Assembly: GCF_001613805.1 (NCBI RefSeq)
Contig: NZ_LPVY01000005.1
Coordinates: 434,001-498,000, forward strand
Reading direction: 5' to 3'
Source of the DNA: Thalassospira lucentensis
Lineage (GTDB): Bacteria; Pseudomonadota; Alphaproteobacteria; Rhodospirillales; Thalassospiraceae
Length of the DNA stretch: 64,000 nt
In this document: positions 1 through 8,580 of the stretch, piece after piece
How positions within the stretch are numbered: the first letter of the stretch is position 1
How the letters are laid out: every line of letters starts with the position of its first letter
Program-made: the position numbers and the translations under genes
The notes under the pieces: generated by a model
Told to the model about the DNA's origin: nothing
What the model saw: the letters and a program-made list of their open reading frames with translations, nothing else
Databases searched by the model: none

Positions 1-1092
1 GGTGTGGTCGCGATCATGGCGCTTAGCTGGGTCTATGCGATCTGGGGCAATGTGGGGATTGTCGAGGCATTTTTCTTTGGTCTTAAAGCAGCGGTTCTGG
101 CAATTGTCGCCCAGGCCGTTTACCGGATCGGCAAGCGGGCGCTTAAAAACAGTGCGATGGTCTCGATTGCGGTTGCGGCCTTTGTTGCGATCTTTGCCTT
201 CGGGGTTCCTTTTCCCGTGATCATTCTTGTCGCCGGAATGATAGGTTATGTTGCGGCACGCCGGAATATTGCGGCATTTCGCAGTGGCGGTGGACATGGG
301 AAAATCGGTGCAGTTCAGGTTGCCGATGCCGACACCCTGCTGGGTGAAGAATCCCCGGACCATACACAGGTCAATCGGGCCTGGGCCTTTCGCGTTTCAG
401 CGATCCTGCTTGGCCTTTGGCTGGTGCCGGTTGGGGCGCTGTTTCTTGCGTTTGGCCCGGCCCATGTCTTTAGCCAGATCGCCGGGTTCTTCAGTGTGAT
501 GGCAGTGGTGACCTTTGGCGGGGCCTATGCGGTTCTGGCCTATGTCGCACAGGAAGCGGTGCAGAATTTCGGTTGGCTGGCGGCAGGTGAAATGCTTGAT
601 GGCTTAAGCATGGCTGAAACCACACCGGGGCCGCTGATCATGGTGACACAGTTTGTCGGTTTCATGGGGGCGTTGCGCGATGCGGGCACCCTGCCGCCGC
701 TGATGGCAGCGACTCTTGGCGGTTTGCTGACAACCTGGGTCACTTTCACGCCCTGTTTCCTGTGGATATTCCTTGGTGCACCTTTCATTGAAAGGCTGCG
801 CAATAACCAGAACCTGACAGCTGCACTTAGTGCAATTACTGCCGCGGTGGTCGGGGTCATCCTTAACCTTGCGGTATGGTTCGGGCTTCATGTGGTGTTT
901 GCCGAAGTCAAACCGCTTGATGCACCCGGACTGGATCTGCTGATCCCGGTTCTTTCGTCGGTAAACCTGGCAGCGGCAGCACTGACCGTGACCGCACTTC
1001 TGGCGGTTCTCTGGCGGGGAATGGGCACTATTCAGGTGCTGCTGCTATGTGCCGGACTGGGTGTTGCGGCCAGATTGACGGGTATCGCCTGA
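1..1092 (+). CDS. chrA: Chromate transporter ChrA, 5'-truncated by window edge
   Basis: This is an inner-membrane transporter of the CHR superfamily, which exports chromate. About 363 residues are visible and the reading frame is open at base 1, so the true start lies upstream (whole proteins are usually 400-450 residues with two CHR halves). The second half is clear: FGGAYAVL, then a segment with AETTPGPL and QFVGFMGALRD, the typical CHR signature. At least eight hydrophobic segments can be read. It ends in TGA and converges on the aldehyde dehydrogenase, sharing a hairpin terminator with it. The substrate is a family-level assignment; sulfate or another oxyanion remains possible. Confidence 0.9.
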   Translation, partial: GVVAIMALSWVYAIWGNVGIVEAFFFGLKAAVLAIVAQAVYRIGKRALKNSAMVSIAVAAFVAIFAFGVPFPVIILVAGMIGYVAARRNIAAFRSGGGHGKIGAVQVADADTLLGEESPDHTQVNRAWAFRVSAILLGLWLVPVGALFLAFGPAHVFSQIAGFFSVMAVVTFGGAYAVLAYVAQEAVQNFGWLAAGEMLDGLSMAETTPGPLIMVTQFVGFMGALRDAGTLPPLMAATLGGLLTTWVTFTPCFLWIFLGAPFIERLRNNQNLTAALSAITAAVVGVILNLAVWFGLHVVFAEVKPLDAPGLDLLIPVLSSVNLAAAALTVTALLAVLWRGMGTIQVLLLCAGLGVAARLTGIA

Positions 1093-1139
1093 TCGCGGTG
1101 GAACAGGATCGTATTTTCAAATCCGGTCCAGAAACAGAT

Positions 1140-1175
1140 AAGGGCGCGACCAGTACATGGTCGCGCCCTTTTATT
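1140..1175. terminator. Bidirectional hairpin terminator between convergent genes
   Basis: Positions 1140-1151 and 1159-1170 form a perfect 12-bp inverted repeat with a 7-base loop. It is flanked by T-rich sequence on the plus side and lies between convergent stop codons, so it probably serves both chrA and the dehydrogenase. Confidence 0.85.
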
Positions 1176-1193
1176 CTTCTGTAAGTGCGATCT

Positions 1194-2771
1194 TTATTTC
1201 GGCATCTGCCATTTGCCGTTTACAAGGCGCGGGATGTTGAGCGGGTTTGCGTCCTTGAGGGCTTCGGGCAGCAACGCATCCGGGAAGGCCTGATAGGAGA
1301 CCGGGCGGATGAAACGCTTGATCGCGAGCGACCCAACCGATGTTGCACGGGAATCCGTGCTGGCCGGATAGGGGCCGCCATGGACCATGGAATGGCAGAC
1401 CTCGACCCCGGTCGGCCAGCCATTGATCAGGATGCGGCCGGCACATTTTTCAAGGGCGGGGCGCAGTTTCCCGGCCAGTTCGGCATCGGCGTCAATCATG
1501 TGGATGGTTGCGGTCAACTGCCCGATCAGGGTTGCCGACAGGGCAACCATTTCCTCGGGCGTGTCACATTCGACAATGATGCCGGCCGGGCCGAACATTT
1601 CCTCGGCCAGTTCCGGGTTGGCCTGCCAGTCGGCAGCGGTGGTGCGGAAGATCGCCGGGCTGCCTTCGAACGGGCCGTCGCTGTCGCGGCGTTTAAGTGC
1701 GCAGGTTACCTTGGCGTGACCGGCCATCGCATCGGTGACATGATGATAGGCGCTTGAAACGCGATCCGTCAGCATGGCGGCACCGCCAACCTGGCCGAGT
1801 TCGGCCGCGGCGGTTTCAACAAAGGCATCAAGATCGGCACCCTTGAGCGCGATCAAAAGACCCGGATTGGTGCAGAACTGACCAACACCCATGGTCAGCG
1901 ATCCGACCCAGCCCTTGGCGATTTCAGCCGCCTTGGCACCCATTGCTTTGGGCATCAGGAAGACCGGGTTGTTGCTGCCGAGTTCGCCATAGAACGGGAT
2001 CGGTTCCGGGCGGGAAACGGCAATATCAAACAGCGCACGACCACCACCGGTCGAACCGGTGAAGCCAACCGCCTTGATCAGCGGATGGGCGACCAGCGCC
2101 TGACCGACCTTGCGGGTGCCACCATGGATCAGGCTGAACACGCCTTTGGGCATGCCGGTTTTTTTAATTGCGGCTTCGATGGCCTTGGCAACGACTTCGG
2201 ACGTGCCGGGATGGGCCGCGTGACCCTTGAACACGACCGGGCAACCCGCAGCCAGTGCCGATGCGGTGTCACCGCCCGCGGTCGAAAATGCCAGCGGGAA
2301 GTTTGACGCGCCGAAAACCCCAACCGGGCCAAGGGCCTTGTGCATCACGCGGATGTCGGGCTTTGGCAGGGGCTGACGATCTGGCTGGGCGGTTTCAATG
2401 CGGGCTTCGAACCATGATCCTTCTTCGATCCAGTCGGCAAAGAAGCGCAACTGGCCTACGGTGCGGCCGCGCTCGCCAGTCAGGCGTGCAGCGGGCAGGG
2501 CAGATTCGAGATTGCCGATTTCGGTGATTTCATCGCCGCGTGCATCAATTTCATCGGCAATCGCGCGCAGGAAGGCCGCGCGTTTGGCCGGCAGCATCGC
2601 CGCAAATTCTTCGGCACAGGCATTTGCCGCCTGAACCGCCTGATCCACCAGTTCCTCGGTGCCGTGCTGGAACTTTGTTGGCAGTTTTTCGCCGGTCGAC
2701 GGGTTATCGGCCTGAAACACATCCGGACCGTTCAGCCATTCGCCTGCAATATAGTGCTGTCCATTCAGCAT
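1194..2771 (-). CDS. Alpha-ketoglutaric semialdehyde (2,5-dioxovalerate) dehydrogenase
   Basis: This 525-residue aldehyde dehydrogenase oxidises 2,5-dioxopentanoate to 2-oxoglutarate with NAD(P)+, the last step of non-phosphorylative pentose, sugar-acid and hydroxyproline routes. The catalytic pair is visible as Glu263 in YGELGSNNP and Cys300 in GQFCTNPG. The FGASNFPLAFS substrate/cofactor loop and the C-terminal GPYPASTDSR motif are typical of the KGSADH branch rather than generic ALDHs. The ATG at 2771 has an AGGAGG ribosome site a few bases upstream. No sugar-acid dehydratase or transporter lies next to it, so the pathway it serves cannot be read from this window. Confidence 0.88.
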   Translation of the reverse strand: MLNGQHYIAGEWLNGPDVFQADNPSTGEKLPTKFQHGTEELVDQAVQAANACAEEFAAMLPAKRAAFLRAIADEIDARGDEITEIGNLESALPAARLTGERGRTVGQLRFFADWIEEGSWFEARIETAQPDRQPLPKPDIRVMHKALGPVGVFGASNFPLAFSTAGGDTASALAAGCPVVFKGHAAHPGTSEVVAKAIEAAIKKTGMPKGVFSLIHGGTRKVGQALVAHPLIKAVGFTGSTGGGRALFDIAVSRPEPIPFYGELGSNNPVFLMPKAMGAKAAEIAKGWVGSLTMGVGQFCTNPGLLIALKGADLDAFVETAAAELGQVGGAAMLTDRVSSAYHHVTDAMAGHAKVTCALKRRDSDGPFEGSPAIFRTTAADWQANPELAEEMFGPAGIIVECDTPEEMVALSATLIGQLTATIHMIDADAELAGKLRPALEKCAGRILINGWPTGVEVCHSMVHGGPYPASTDSRATSVGSLAIKRFIRPVSYQAFPDALLPEALKDANPLNIPRLVNGKWQMPK

Positions 2772-3014
2772 GGAGCCTCCTGTGGGGTTGGCGTGTTTGT
2801 ATGATGATACCGTGCAAAGGGTTGGACGGTGGATATCGGTAATCCTGCAACGCCCGATTTACGCGGTTTTATTCGGCGGCAGCTTAAGAAATCGGGGATG
2901 GGATGTAAATATCATATTATATGACAAAAATGCCGTCAGCAGCCGCAAGCAGAGATTCAAACAGTTAAGCATTATTGGATAATTTATACAATTATAATTG
3001 ATCAGAGAAAGCCA

Positions 3015-3203
3015 CGGGCGTGTGTGCCCGCCAGAATTCAGATTATTGACAAAGCCCGGAATGGATCAAAATCGTCATTCCGGGCGAAGCGGCGCGCAGA
3101 CCCGAAATTCATATCCCATTGAAAGAGACTGGATTCCCGCCGTCGCGGGAATGACGATCTGGTTGGGAATGCTGTGTCAGTAGCCTGCGGGCGTGTATGC
3201 CCG
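3015..3203. repeat. Pair of near-identical 16-bp hairpins flanking the REP-like element
   Basis: Positions 3015-3030 and 3188-3203 match at 15 of 16 bases. Each can fold as CGGGC / GCCCG with a six-base loop. They bracket the larger palindromic element, so the whole 190-bp block has a symmetrical organisation. Confidence 0.6.
3071..3158. repeat. REP-like palindromic element with 11-bp terminal inverted repeats
   Basis: The ends 3071-3081 and 3148-3158 are perfect 11-bp inverted repeats (ATCGTCATTCC). An internal hairpin ATTCCCGC / GCGGGAAT (3133-3140, 3145-3152) sits at the right end. The right half closely resembles a 'GGATTCCCGCC...GCGGGAATGACG' element I know as dispersed and non-coding in many proteobacterial chromosomes. 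There is no transposase inside, so this is a non-autonomous repeat. Confidence 0.7.
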
Positions 3204-3331
3204 TGCCGTGCCGCGCATTGCGGCCACGGATTGCGATCGTGTCCGGGCGGAAGCTGCGCGGCCCGCCTTCTGCTTCACGGAAGCCGATGGCGGGTGCTGA
3301 TATTTGAAAAATCCCGGCGGATGATGCCGGA

Positions 3332-4063
3332 TTAGCTGGCGACCGATTTGGGATTTCGGCCAAAGATGCTGGCGAAATCGGTTTTGGCTGGTTTGGGGCG
3401 TTGAAGCTGTAACCGGTCGCGGATGGCATCAAGATGTTTGGCCATTTCGGCGGCTGCTGCGTCCGGGTCGCCGCCCAGAAGGGCGTTTAACAGCGTTTCA
3501 TGTTCCGAGTGAGAGCAATCCACCGGTTGCGGGCTTTCATACATCGCAATGATCAGGGAGCTGCGCAGGATCAGGCGTTCCAGGAATTCCTCGATCACCA
3601 GATTGCCGGCAAGGCGGGCCAGCAAAAGGTGGAATTCCCCGGAAAGGATGATGGCGGCGCGATGGTCGCCTGCGTGGTGGGCCTGATGTTCGCGTTCCAG
3701 ATGCTCGCGGATCTGGTTTGCGCGGTCGGGCGTCATCTTGGCGGCGATTTTACGCACCACGCCGTCTTCGATCATGCGGCGGGCGGAAAAGACCTCGATC
3801 GCCTCGTCTATGGTGGGTTCGGCGATGAAGGCCCCGCGATTGGGGACCAGATTGATCAGCTTGTCATGGGCGAGCTGTAAGAAGGTGGCCCGGATGCGGG
3901 CCCGGCTGACCGAGAATGTTTTGGCAAGATCTTCTTCGATCAGTTTCATGCCCGGTTCCAGCCGCCGGTCAAGAATGGCGCCAAGCATTTCCTGATAGAT
4001 CAATTCTTCCGGGCGAAGTTTACCGCTGCCTTTATAGGGGGTGGGCTGTGCGGGGTTGGCCAT
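3332..4063 (-). CDS. GntR-family regulator, FadR/FCD type
   Basis: This 243-residue DNA-binding regulator has an N-terminal winged helix (about residues 18-85, including EEDLAKTFSVSRARIR) and a C-terminal all-helical FCD ligand domain (about 95-220, with GEFHLLLARLAGN and HSEHETLLNAL, which contain the usual metal- or ligand-binding His positions). It is transcribed away from the ABC transporter operon that starts 315 bp away, so it probably controls that operon in response to its substrate or a catabolite. Candidate operators lie in the shared intergenic region. The effector cannot be deduced. Confidence 0.88.
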   Translation of the reverse strand: MANPAQPTPYKGSGKLRPEELIYQEMLGAILDRRLEPGMKLIEEDLAKTFSVSRARIRATFLQLAHDKLINLVPNRGAFIAEPTIDEAIEVFSARRMIEDGVVRKIAAKMTPDRANQIREHLEREHQAHHAGDHRAAIILSGEFHLLLARLAGNLVIEEFLERLILRSSLIIAMYESPQPVDCSHSEHETLLNALLGGDPDAAAAEMAKHLDAIRDRLQLQRPKPAKTDFASIFGRNPKSVAS

Positions 4064-4378
4064 CGCGGCGCATCTTTCCGGTTGTTCATTCGAGGGGTCA
4101 ATTCTTTTCTACAAAATTGTTGACGATCTGCAAAACAAAAAAATGCGGCAATCGTTTTGGATGAGTCGCAACGGCATTGCCCGCGGTTTAATCAAAAGAA
4201 TGTTGCTGTGCAAAAATTGCGCACAAGTTGCGTATGAATCGGGCATTGGCCGGTTTCGTCGCCCTATGGTTTCGGGTGAACGTCCCGCAAAACTGCCGAT
4301 CCTGAAAGTGGCATGCAATTTGCCTACAATCAAAAATATGGATTGTTAACAATTTTGCATGCAGTAACGGGTGGGCGC
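4064..4378. promoter_or_regulatory. Divergent promoter region with palindromic GntR operator candidates
   Basis: This 315-bp gap separates divergent gntR and the ABC operon. It contains a perfect 12-bp palindrome ATTGTTAACAAT (4342-4353) close to the ABC start and a 10/12 copy at 4116-4127 close to gntR. A wider inverted repeat GCATGCAA / TTGCATGC (4311-4318, 4355-4362) encloses the first palindrome, and TGTGC / GCACA at 4207-4225 is a third symmetric site. Binding by the adjacent GntR protein is an inference. Confidence 0.5.
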
Positions 4379-5464
4379 ATGAAGGGTAACGGGGCCATTG
4401 AGTTGATCGCTGTCAGTAAGCATTACGGCAGTACCATCGCAGTCAAATCGATCGACCTCAAAATACCGGCAGGGGCCTATTGCTGCCTGATTGGTCCATC
4501 CGGCTGCGGCAAAACCACGACATTGCGCATGATTGCCGGGCATGAGGTGATCAGCGAAGGTGATCTTCTGATCGGGGATCGCAATGTGACCGAGCTTCCG
4601 CCGGTCAAGCGTGGCACGGCCATGATGTTCCAGAATTATGCGTTGTTCCCGCATATGACCTGCATGGAAAATGTCGCGTTCGGCCTGCGGATGCAGGGCA
4701 TTTCCCCGGCTGAGCGCAATGAACGGGCCAAGGAAATGCTGGCGCGCGTCCATATGGAAAAGTTTGCGGATCGCAAGCCCGATCAGCTCTCGGGTGGGCA
4801 GCAGCAGCGCATTGCGCTTGCGCGTGCCTTGATCACGCAGCCCTCCGTCCTGTTGCTGGACGAGCCGCTTTCGGCCCTTGATCCGTTCCTGCGGGCGCGG
4901 ATGCGCGATGAATTGCGCCGCCTTCAGCAGGAGCTTGGCATCACGTTTGTCCATGTCACCCATGCCCAGGACGAGGCGCTTGCGCTTTCGGACATGGTTG
5001 TTGTCATGGAAGACGGTGTCATTCGCCAGAAAGGCACGCCCGAGGAAATATTCAACAAGCCGCGTTCGCGCTTCATCGCCAATTTCATGGGCGGTCAGAA
5101 TATCTTCAAGGGAACGGTTTCGGAAAGCAGCCCGGCGGGCACGCTTCTGACCCGGGGTCCCGATAGTTTCTTCCTGCCCGGATATGGTGATGGCGCCACG
5201 GGCGAGGATCTTGAATTCACAATTCGTACCGACCTGATCGGGCTGGGTGAAACAGCACCCGGTGATGCCGAAAATGGTCAGATTCCCGTCGAAATCACAA
5301 CGGTCGAGTATCTCGGCCTTTGGGTGCGGATTGTGGCGACGACCAATGACGGCAAGGAAATCACCCTGATGAAGACCGAAAGCGAATTTCGGCAGGCGCC
5401 CGTGCGCCGGAAGGAAAAGTTCATCGCCTACTGGAAACCCGAACACGCGCATGTTCTGGCCTAA
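4379..5464 (+). CDS. ABC transporter ATP-binding protein (PotA-like)
   Basis: This 361-residue cytoplasmic ATPase energises the importer encoded downstream. Visible motifs are Walker A GPSGCGKTT, Q-loop FQNYALFPH, signature LSGGQQQR, Walker B VLLLDEPLSALD and the switch His in VHVTHAQDEA. The last ~110 residues form the TOBE-like regulatory domain typical of the spermidine/putrescine/iron (PotA/FbpC) class. I chose ATG 4379; the frame is open further upstream but that stretch (start 4313) overlaps the operator region and does not look like protein. It is the first gene of a five-gene operon. Confidence 0.88.
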   Translation: MKGNGAIELIAVSKHYGSTIAVKSIDLKIPAGAYCCLIGPSGCGKTTTLRMIAGHEVISEGDLLIGDRNVTELPPVKRGTAMMFQNYALFPHMTCMENVAFGLRMQGISPAERNERAKEMLARVHMEKFADRKPDQLSGGQQQRIALARALITQPSVLLLDEPLSALDPFLRARMRDELRRLQQELGITFVHVTHAQDEALALSDMVVVMEDGVIRQKGTPEEIFNKPRSRFIANFMGGQNIFKGTVSESSPAGTLLTRGPDSFFLPGYGDGATGEDLEFTIRTDLIGLGETAPGDAENGQIPVEITTVEYLGLWVRIVATTNDGKEITLMKTESEFRQAPVRRKEKFIAYWKPEHAHVLA

Positions 5465-5491
5465 AAAAACATCATTTATCAGGAGCTTCAC

Positions 5492-6808
5492 ATGACGACC
5501 GACAATTCCAAAACGACGAAAAACCTGCTTTCCACCAAGGAAGTCACCCGCCGCGGTTTTGTTAAAGGGGCGGCTGCGACTGCCGGTGTCGCGATTGGTT
5601 CAGGTGCGATCACCGGTTTCCCGACCATCTGGGCGCAGAACATCAAGGATGTGACGTTGCGCCAGTTCGGCACGGGTGTTTCAAACATCAACGCGGTGGC
5701 CGACAAGGTTAAGGAAGACCTTGGCTTCACGCTTCAGATGACGGCCCTTGATTCCGATGCGGTTGCGCAGCGTGCGGTCACCCAGCCGAAATCGTTTGAT
5801 ATTGCCGATATCGAATACTGGATCTGTAAGAAGGTTTTCCCGGCGGGCACCATGCAGCCGATGGATACCACCAAGCTTAAAAACTATCAGTATATCTCCA
5901 AGCTGTTCATCGACGGCAAACTGACCCCGGATTCCGAGATCGCACAGGGCACGGCACCGCACACGGTTGGCTTCGTCGAAGGTGCCGACAGCGTTGAATT
6001 TGCATCTGCACCGACCCAGTGGATGACCCTTGTTCCGACGATTTACAATGCCGATACGCTGGGCATTCGCCCGGACCTGATCGAACGCCCGATCAATAGC
6101 TGGGCCGATTTGCTTGATCCGGCATTCAAGGGCAAGGCATCGATCCTGAATATTCCGTCCATCGGGATCATGGATGCGGCCATGGTTTGCGAAGCCATGG
6201 GCGAGGTTACCTATGGTGACAAGGGCAACATGACCCAGGAAGAAATCGACAAGACGATTGCGATCATGATCGATGCCAAGAAAGCCGGTCAGTTCCGCGC
6301 CTTCTGGAAGAGCTTCGATGAGTCGGTCAACCTGATGGCATCGGGCGAAGTCGTGATCCAGTCGATGTGGTCACCGGCGGTTGCCGCCGTTCGGTCCAAG
6401 GGCATTGCGTGCAAATACCAGCCGCTTAAGGAAGGGTATCGTGCATGGGGTGGCGGCATTGGTTTGGCCAAGCACCTTACCGGCCTCGAACTTGAGGCGG
6501 CGTATGAATATATCGACTGGTACCTGTCGGGCTGGGTCGGGGCGTATCTTAACCGTCAGGGTTATTACAGCGCCGCCCCGGCAACCGCACAGAAATTCAT
6601 GTCCGAAGACGAATGGGGCTTCTGGATGGAAGGCAAGGAAGCCCAGGGCGATATCCTTAGCCCGGATGGCAAGGTCATGGAAAAGGCCGGTGCGGTTCGC
6701 GATGGCGGCTCGTACGAGGAACGCATGGGATCGGTTGCGTGCTGGAACTCTGTCATGGACGAGAACAAGCACATGGTCCGCAAGTGGAACGAATTCATCG
6801 CCGCATAA
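5492..6808 (+). CDS. Tat-exported solute-binding protein (PotD-like)
   Basis: This 438-residue protein is the periplasmic receptor of the ABC importer. The N-terminus carries a twin-arginine signal (TRRGFVKG followed by a hydrophobic stretch and cleavage near IWAQN), so it should be exported folded by the Tat system. The mature part matches the spermidine/putrescine-binding PotD/PotF family (for example QSMWSPAVAAV). An AGGAGC ribosome site precedes ATG 5492. Tat export is unusual but not unique for this family. The ligand may be a polyamine or a different small amine or amide. Confidence 0.85.
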   Translation: MTTDNSKTTKNLLSTKEVTRRGFVKGAAATAGVAIGSGAITGFPTIWAQNIKDVTLRQFGTGVSNINAVADKVKEDLGFTLQMTALDSDAVAQRAVTQPKSFDIADIEYWICKKVFPAGTMQPMDTTKLKNYQYISKLFIDGKLTPDSEIAQGTAPHTVGFVEGADSVEFASAPTQWMTLVPTIYNADTLGIRPDLIERPINSWADLLDPAFKGKASILNIPSIGIMDAAMVCEAMGEVTYGDKGNMTQEEIDKTIAIMIDAKKAGQFRAFWKSFDESVNLMASGEVVIQSMWSPAVAAVRSKGIACKYQPLKEGYRAWGGGIGLAKHLTGLELEAAYEYIDWYLSGWVGAYLNRQGYYSAAPATAQKFMSEDEWGFWMEGKEAQGDILSPDGKVMEKAGAVRDGGSYEERMGSVACWNSVMDENKHMVRKWNEFIAA

Positions 6809-6893
6809 GGCGTTTCAATTCGGTCGGGCGCAGCTTCGGTTGCGCCCGATATCCTGATTTCCCTGATGATTTTTCCGGTTCAAAGGGCAGACA

Positions 6894-7751
6894 ATGGCGT
6901 TTGATATGTCCAAGCGATCGTCGTATTTCCTGATCTCGCCGATGGCGCTGATCTTTGCGATCTTTCTGGTCGTGCCGTTGCTGACGATTATTGTCGTCAG
7001 TTTCTGGGACTATGACGAATACCGCATTCTGCCCGACTTCATTTTTGAAAATTACAAATACCTGCTGGGGTCTTCAGTAACCTGGCAGATTTACCTTAAT
7101 ACATTCAAATATGCCGCGTTGACCTGGGGCTTTACCCTTCTGATCGGGTTTACGGTTGCCTATTTCCTGGCGTTCCATGTGCGCAGCCTGACATGGCAGA
7201 TTGTTCTGTTCATGTTGTGCACGATCCCGTTCTGGACATCGAACATCATTCGCATGATTTCGTGGATTCCGTTTTTGGGGCGCAACGGGCTTTTGAATTC
7301 GGCCCTGATGGGGCTGGGTATTGTGGATGAACCGCTTGAATTCCTGCTGTTTTCGGATTTTGCGGTCGTTCTGGCGGATGTGCATCTTTACACCCTGTTT
7401 ATGGTCGTGCCGATTTTCAATTCGATGATGCGCATTGACCGTTCCCTGATCGAGGCCGCCCGTGATGCCGGGGCATCGGGGTTTGAAACCCTGCGCCACG
7501 TGATTGTGCCGTTATCGAAGCCCGGAATTGCAATCGGTTCGATCTTTGTCATCACGGTCGTGATGGGTGATTTCATCACGGTGCGTTTGATGAGCGGCGG
7601 GCAGAGTGCGTCGGTCGGGCTTCAGATTTCCAATGAGATCGGGTTGCTGCAATATCCGGCGGCGGCGGCCAGTGCGGTGGTTCTTCTGGTGACCGTGCTT
7701 TTGATTGTGACGGCGTTGCTGCGCATGGTCGATATCAGGAAGGAGCTTTGA
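6894..7751 (+). CDS. ABC transporter permease (PotB-like)
   Basis: This 285-residue inner-membrane permease has about six transmembrane helices and a cytoplasmic EAA coupling loop, EAARDAGASGFETLRHVIVP, at about residues 182-202. It should pair with the next permease as a heterodimeric channel for the ATPase encoded first. ATG 6894 has an AAAGGG ribosome site; a second in-frame ATG at 6906 is possible. The next gene begins one base after its stop, indicating translational coupling. Confidence 0.88.
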   Translation: MAFDMSKRSSYFLISPMALIFAIFLVVPLLTIIVVSFWDYDEYRILPDFIFENYKYLLGSSVTWQIYLNTFKYAALTWGFTLLIGFTVAYFLAFHVRSLTWQIVLFMLCTIPFWTSNIIRMISWIPFLGRNGLLNSALMGLGIVDEPLEFLLFSDFAVVLADVHLYTLFMVVPIFNSMMRIDRSLIEAARDAGASGFETLRHVIVPLSKPGIAIGSIFVITVVMGDFITVRLMSGGQSASVGLQISNEIGLLQYPAAAASAVVLLVTVLLIVTALLRMVDIRKEL

Positions 7752-7752
7752 G

Positions 7753-8580
7753 ATGGCGAAGACCCGTGAAAAGCGCCCGACAAGTTTCTATTTTCTGGCG
7801 GCTTTCTTTGCGCTGTTTGTGCTGTTCCTGTATGGGCCGATGCTGACGATCTTTATCCTGTCATTTCAGGGTGAAAATGGCGGTCTGACCTTCCCGATGA
7901 ATGGATTTTCGGTCCATTGGTTCGGCAATCTGTTTGAACAGCAGGCGGTCGGGGATTTTGGCGGGTCGTTCCTGCGATCCCTTAAACTTGGCCTGATTGT
8001 CATGGTGGTGACGGTTCTGGTGTCCTTTATGGCGGGGCTTGCGTTTCGCAAGCGGTTCAAGGGGGACAGCGTGATTTTCTATCTGGCGATTGCCAGCCTG
8101 ATCGTGCCGTCGATCCTGATTTCGCTTGGCATCGGATTGCTGTTCAATATCGTGAGCTGGCAACCGCAATGGTTTACATCGGCCCTTGGCGCGCATCTGA
8201 CATGGACCTTCCCGTTCGGGCTTCTGATCATGTTTGCGGTGTTTAACCGGTTTGATCCGTCTTATGAGGAAGCGGCACGCGATCTGGGTGCGAGCAGTTG
8301 GCAGACCATCTGGCATATTGTTCTGCCGATGGTGGCCCCCAGCCTGATTGGGGTCGCGATGTTTTCCTTTACCCTGTCCTATGACGAGTTTGCCCGGACC
8401 CTGATGACGGCGGGCGCACTTAATACCCTGCCGCTTGAGATTTACGGGATGACGACCAACGTGACGACGCCAGTGCTTTATGCGCTGGGCACGGTGACGA
8501 CGGGCTTTTCGTTTGTGGTGATTGCCATTGCGCTCGGTTCGGTCCTGATCCTGCGGCATCGCAAGGGGCAAAAGGCATGA
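7753..8580 (+). CDS. ABC transporter permease (PotC-like)
   Basis: This 275-residue second permease subunit has six hydrophobic segments and an EAA loop, EEAARDLGASSWQTIWHIVL, near residues 172-192. A strong GGAAGGAG ribosome site lies inside the end of the preceding gene. Its stop overlaps the start of the racemase by four bases (ATGA), so all five genes are probably translated as one unit. Confidence 0.88.
   Translation: MAKTREKRPTSFYFLAAFFALFVLFLYGPMLTIFILSFQGENGGLTFPMNGFSVHWFGNLFEQQAVGDFGGSFLRSLKLGLIVMVVTVLVSFMAGLAFRKRFKGDSVIFYLAIASLIVPSILISLGIGLLFNIVSWQPQWFTSALGAHLTWTFPFGLLIMFAVFNRFDPSYEEAARDLGASSWQTIWHIVLPMVAPSLIGVAMFSFTLSYDEFARTLMTAGALNTLPLEIYGMTTNVTTPVLYALGTVTTGFSFVVIAIALGSVLILRHRKGQKA

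Larger units (their letters stand above)
2772..3331. other. 560-bp non-coding stretch with palindromic repeats
   Basis: No convincing gene is present. The first ~240 bases are AT-rich and should hold the promoter of the dehydrogenase. The rest contains a REP-like element at 3071-3158 flanked by two near-identical hairpins, annotated separately. Short open frames here lack ribosome sites and recognisable products. Confidence 0.6.

Noticed and set aside
3071-3158. Possible insertion sequence or attachment site
   Set aside because: No transposase, no target duplication that I can see, and the palindromic composition fits a REP-like repeat better.
4346-5491. 381-codon open frame on the minus strand opposite the ABC ATPase
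   Set aside because: The plus strand encodes a full set of ABC motifs; the antisense frame has none and is rich in residues typical of shadow translation.
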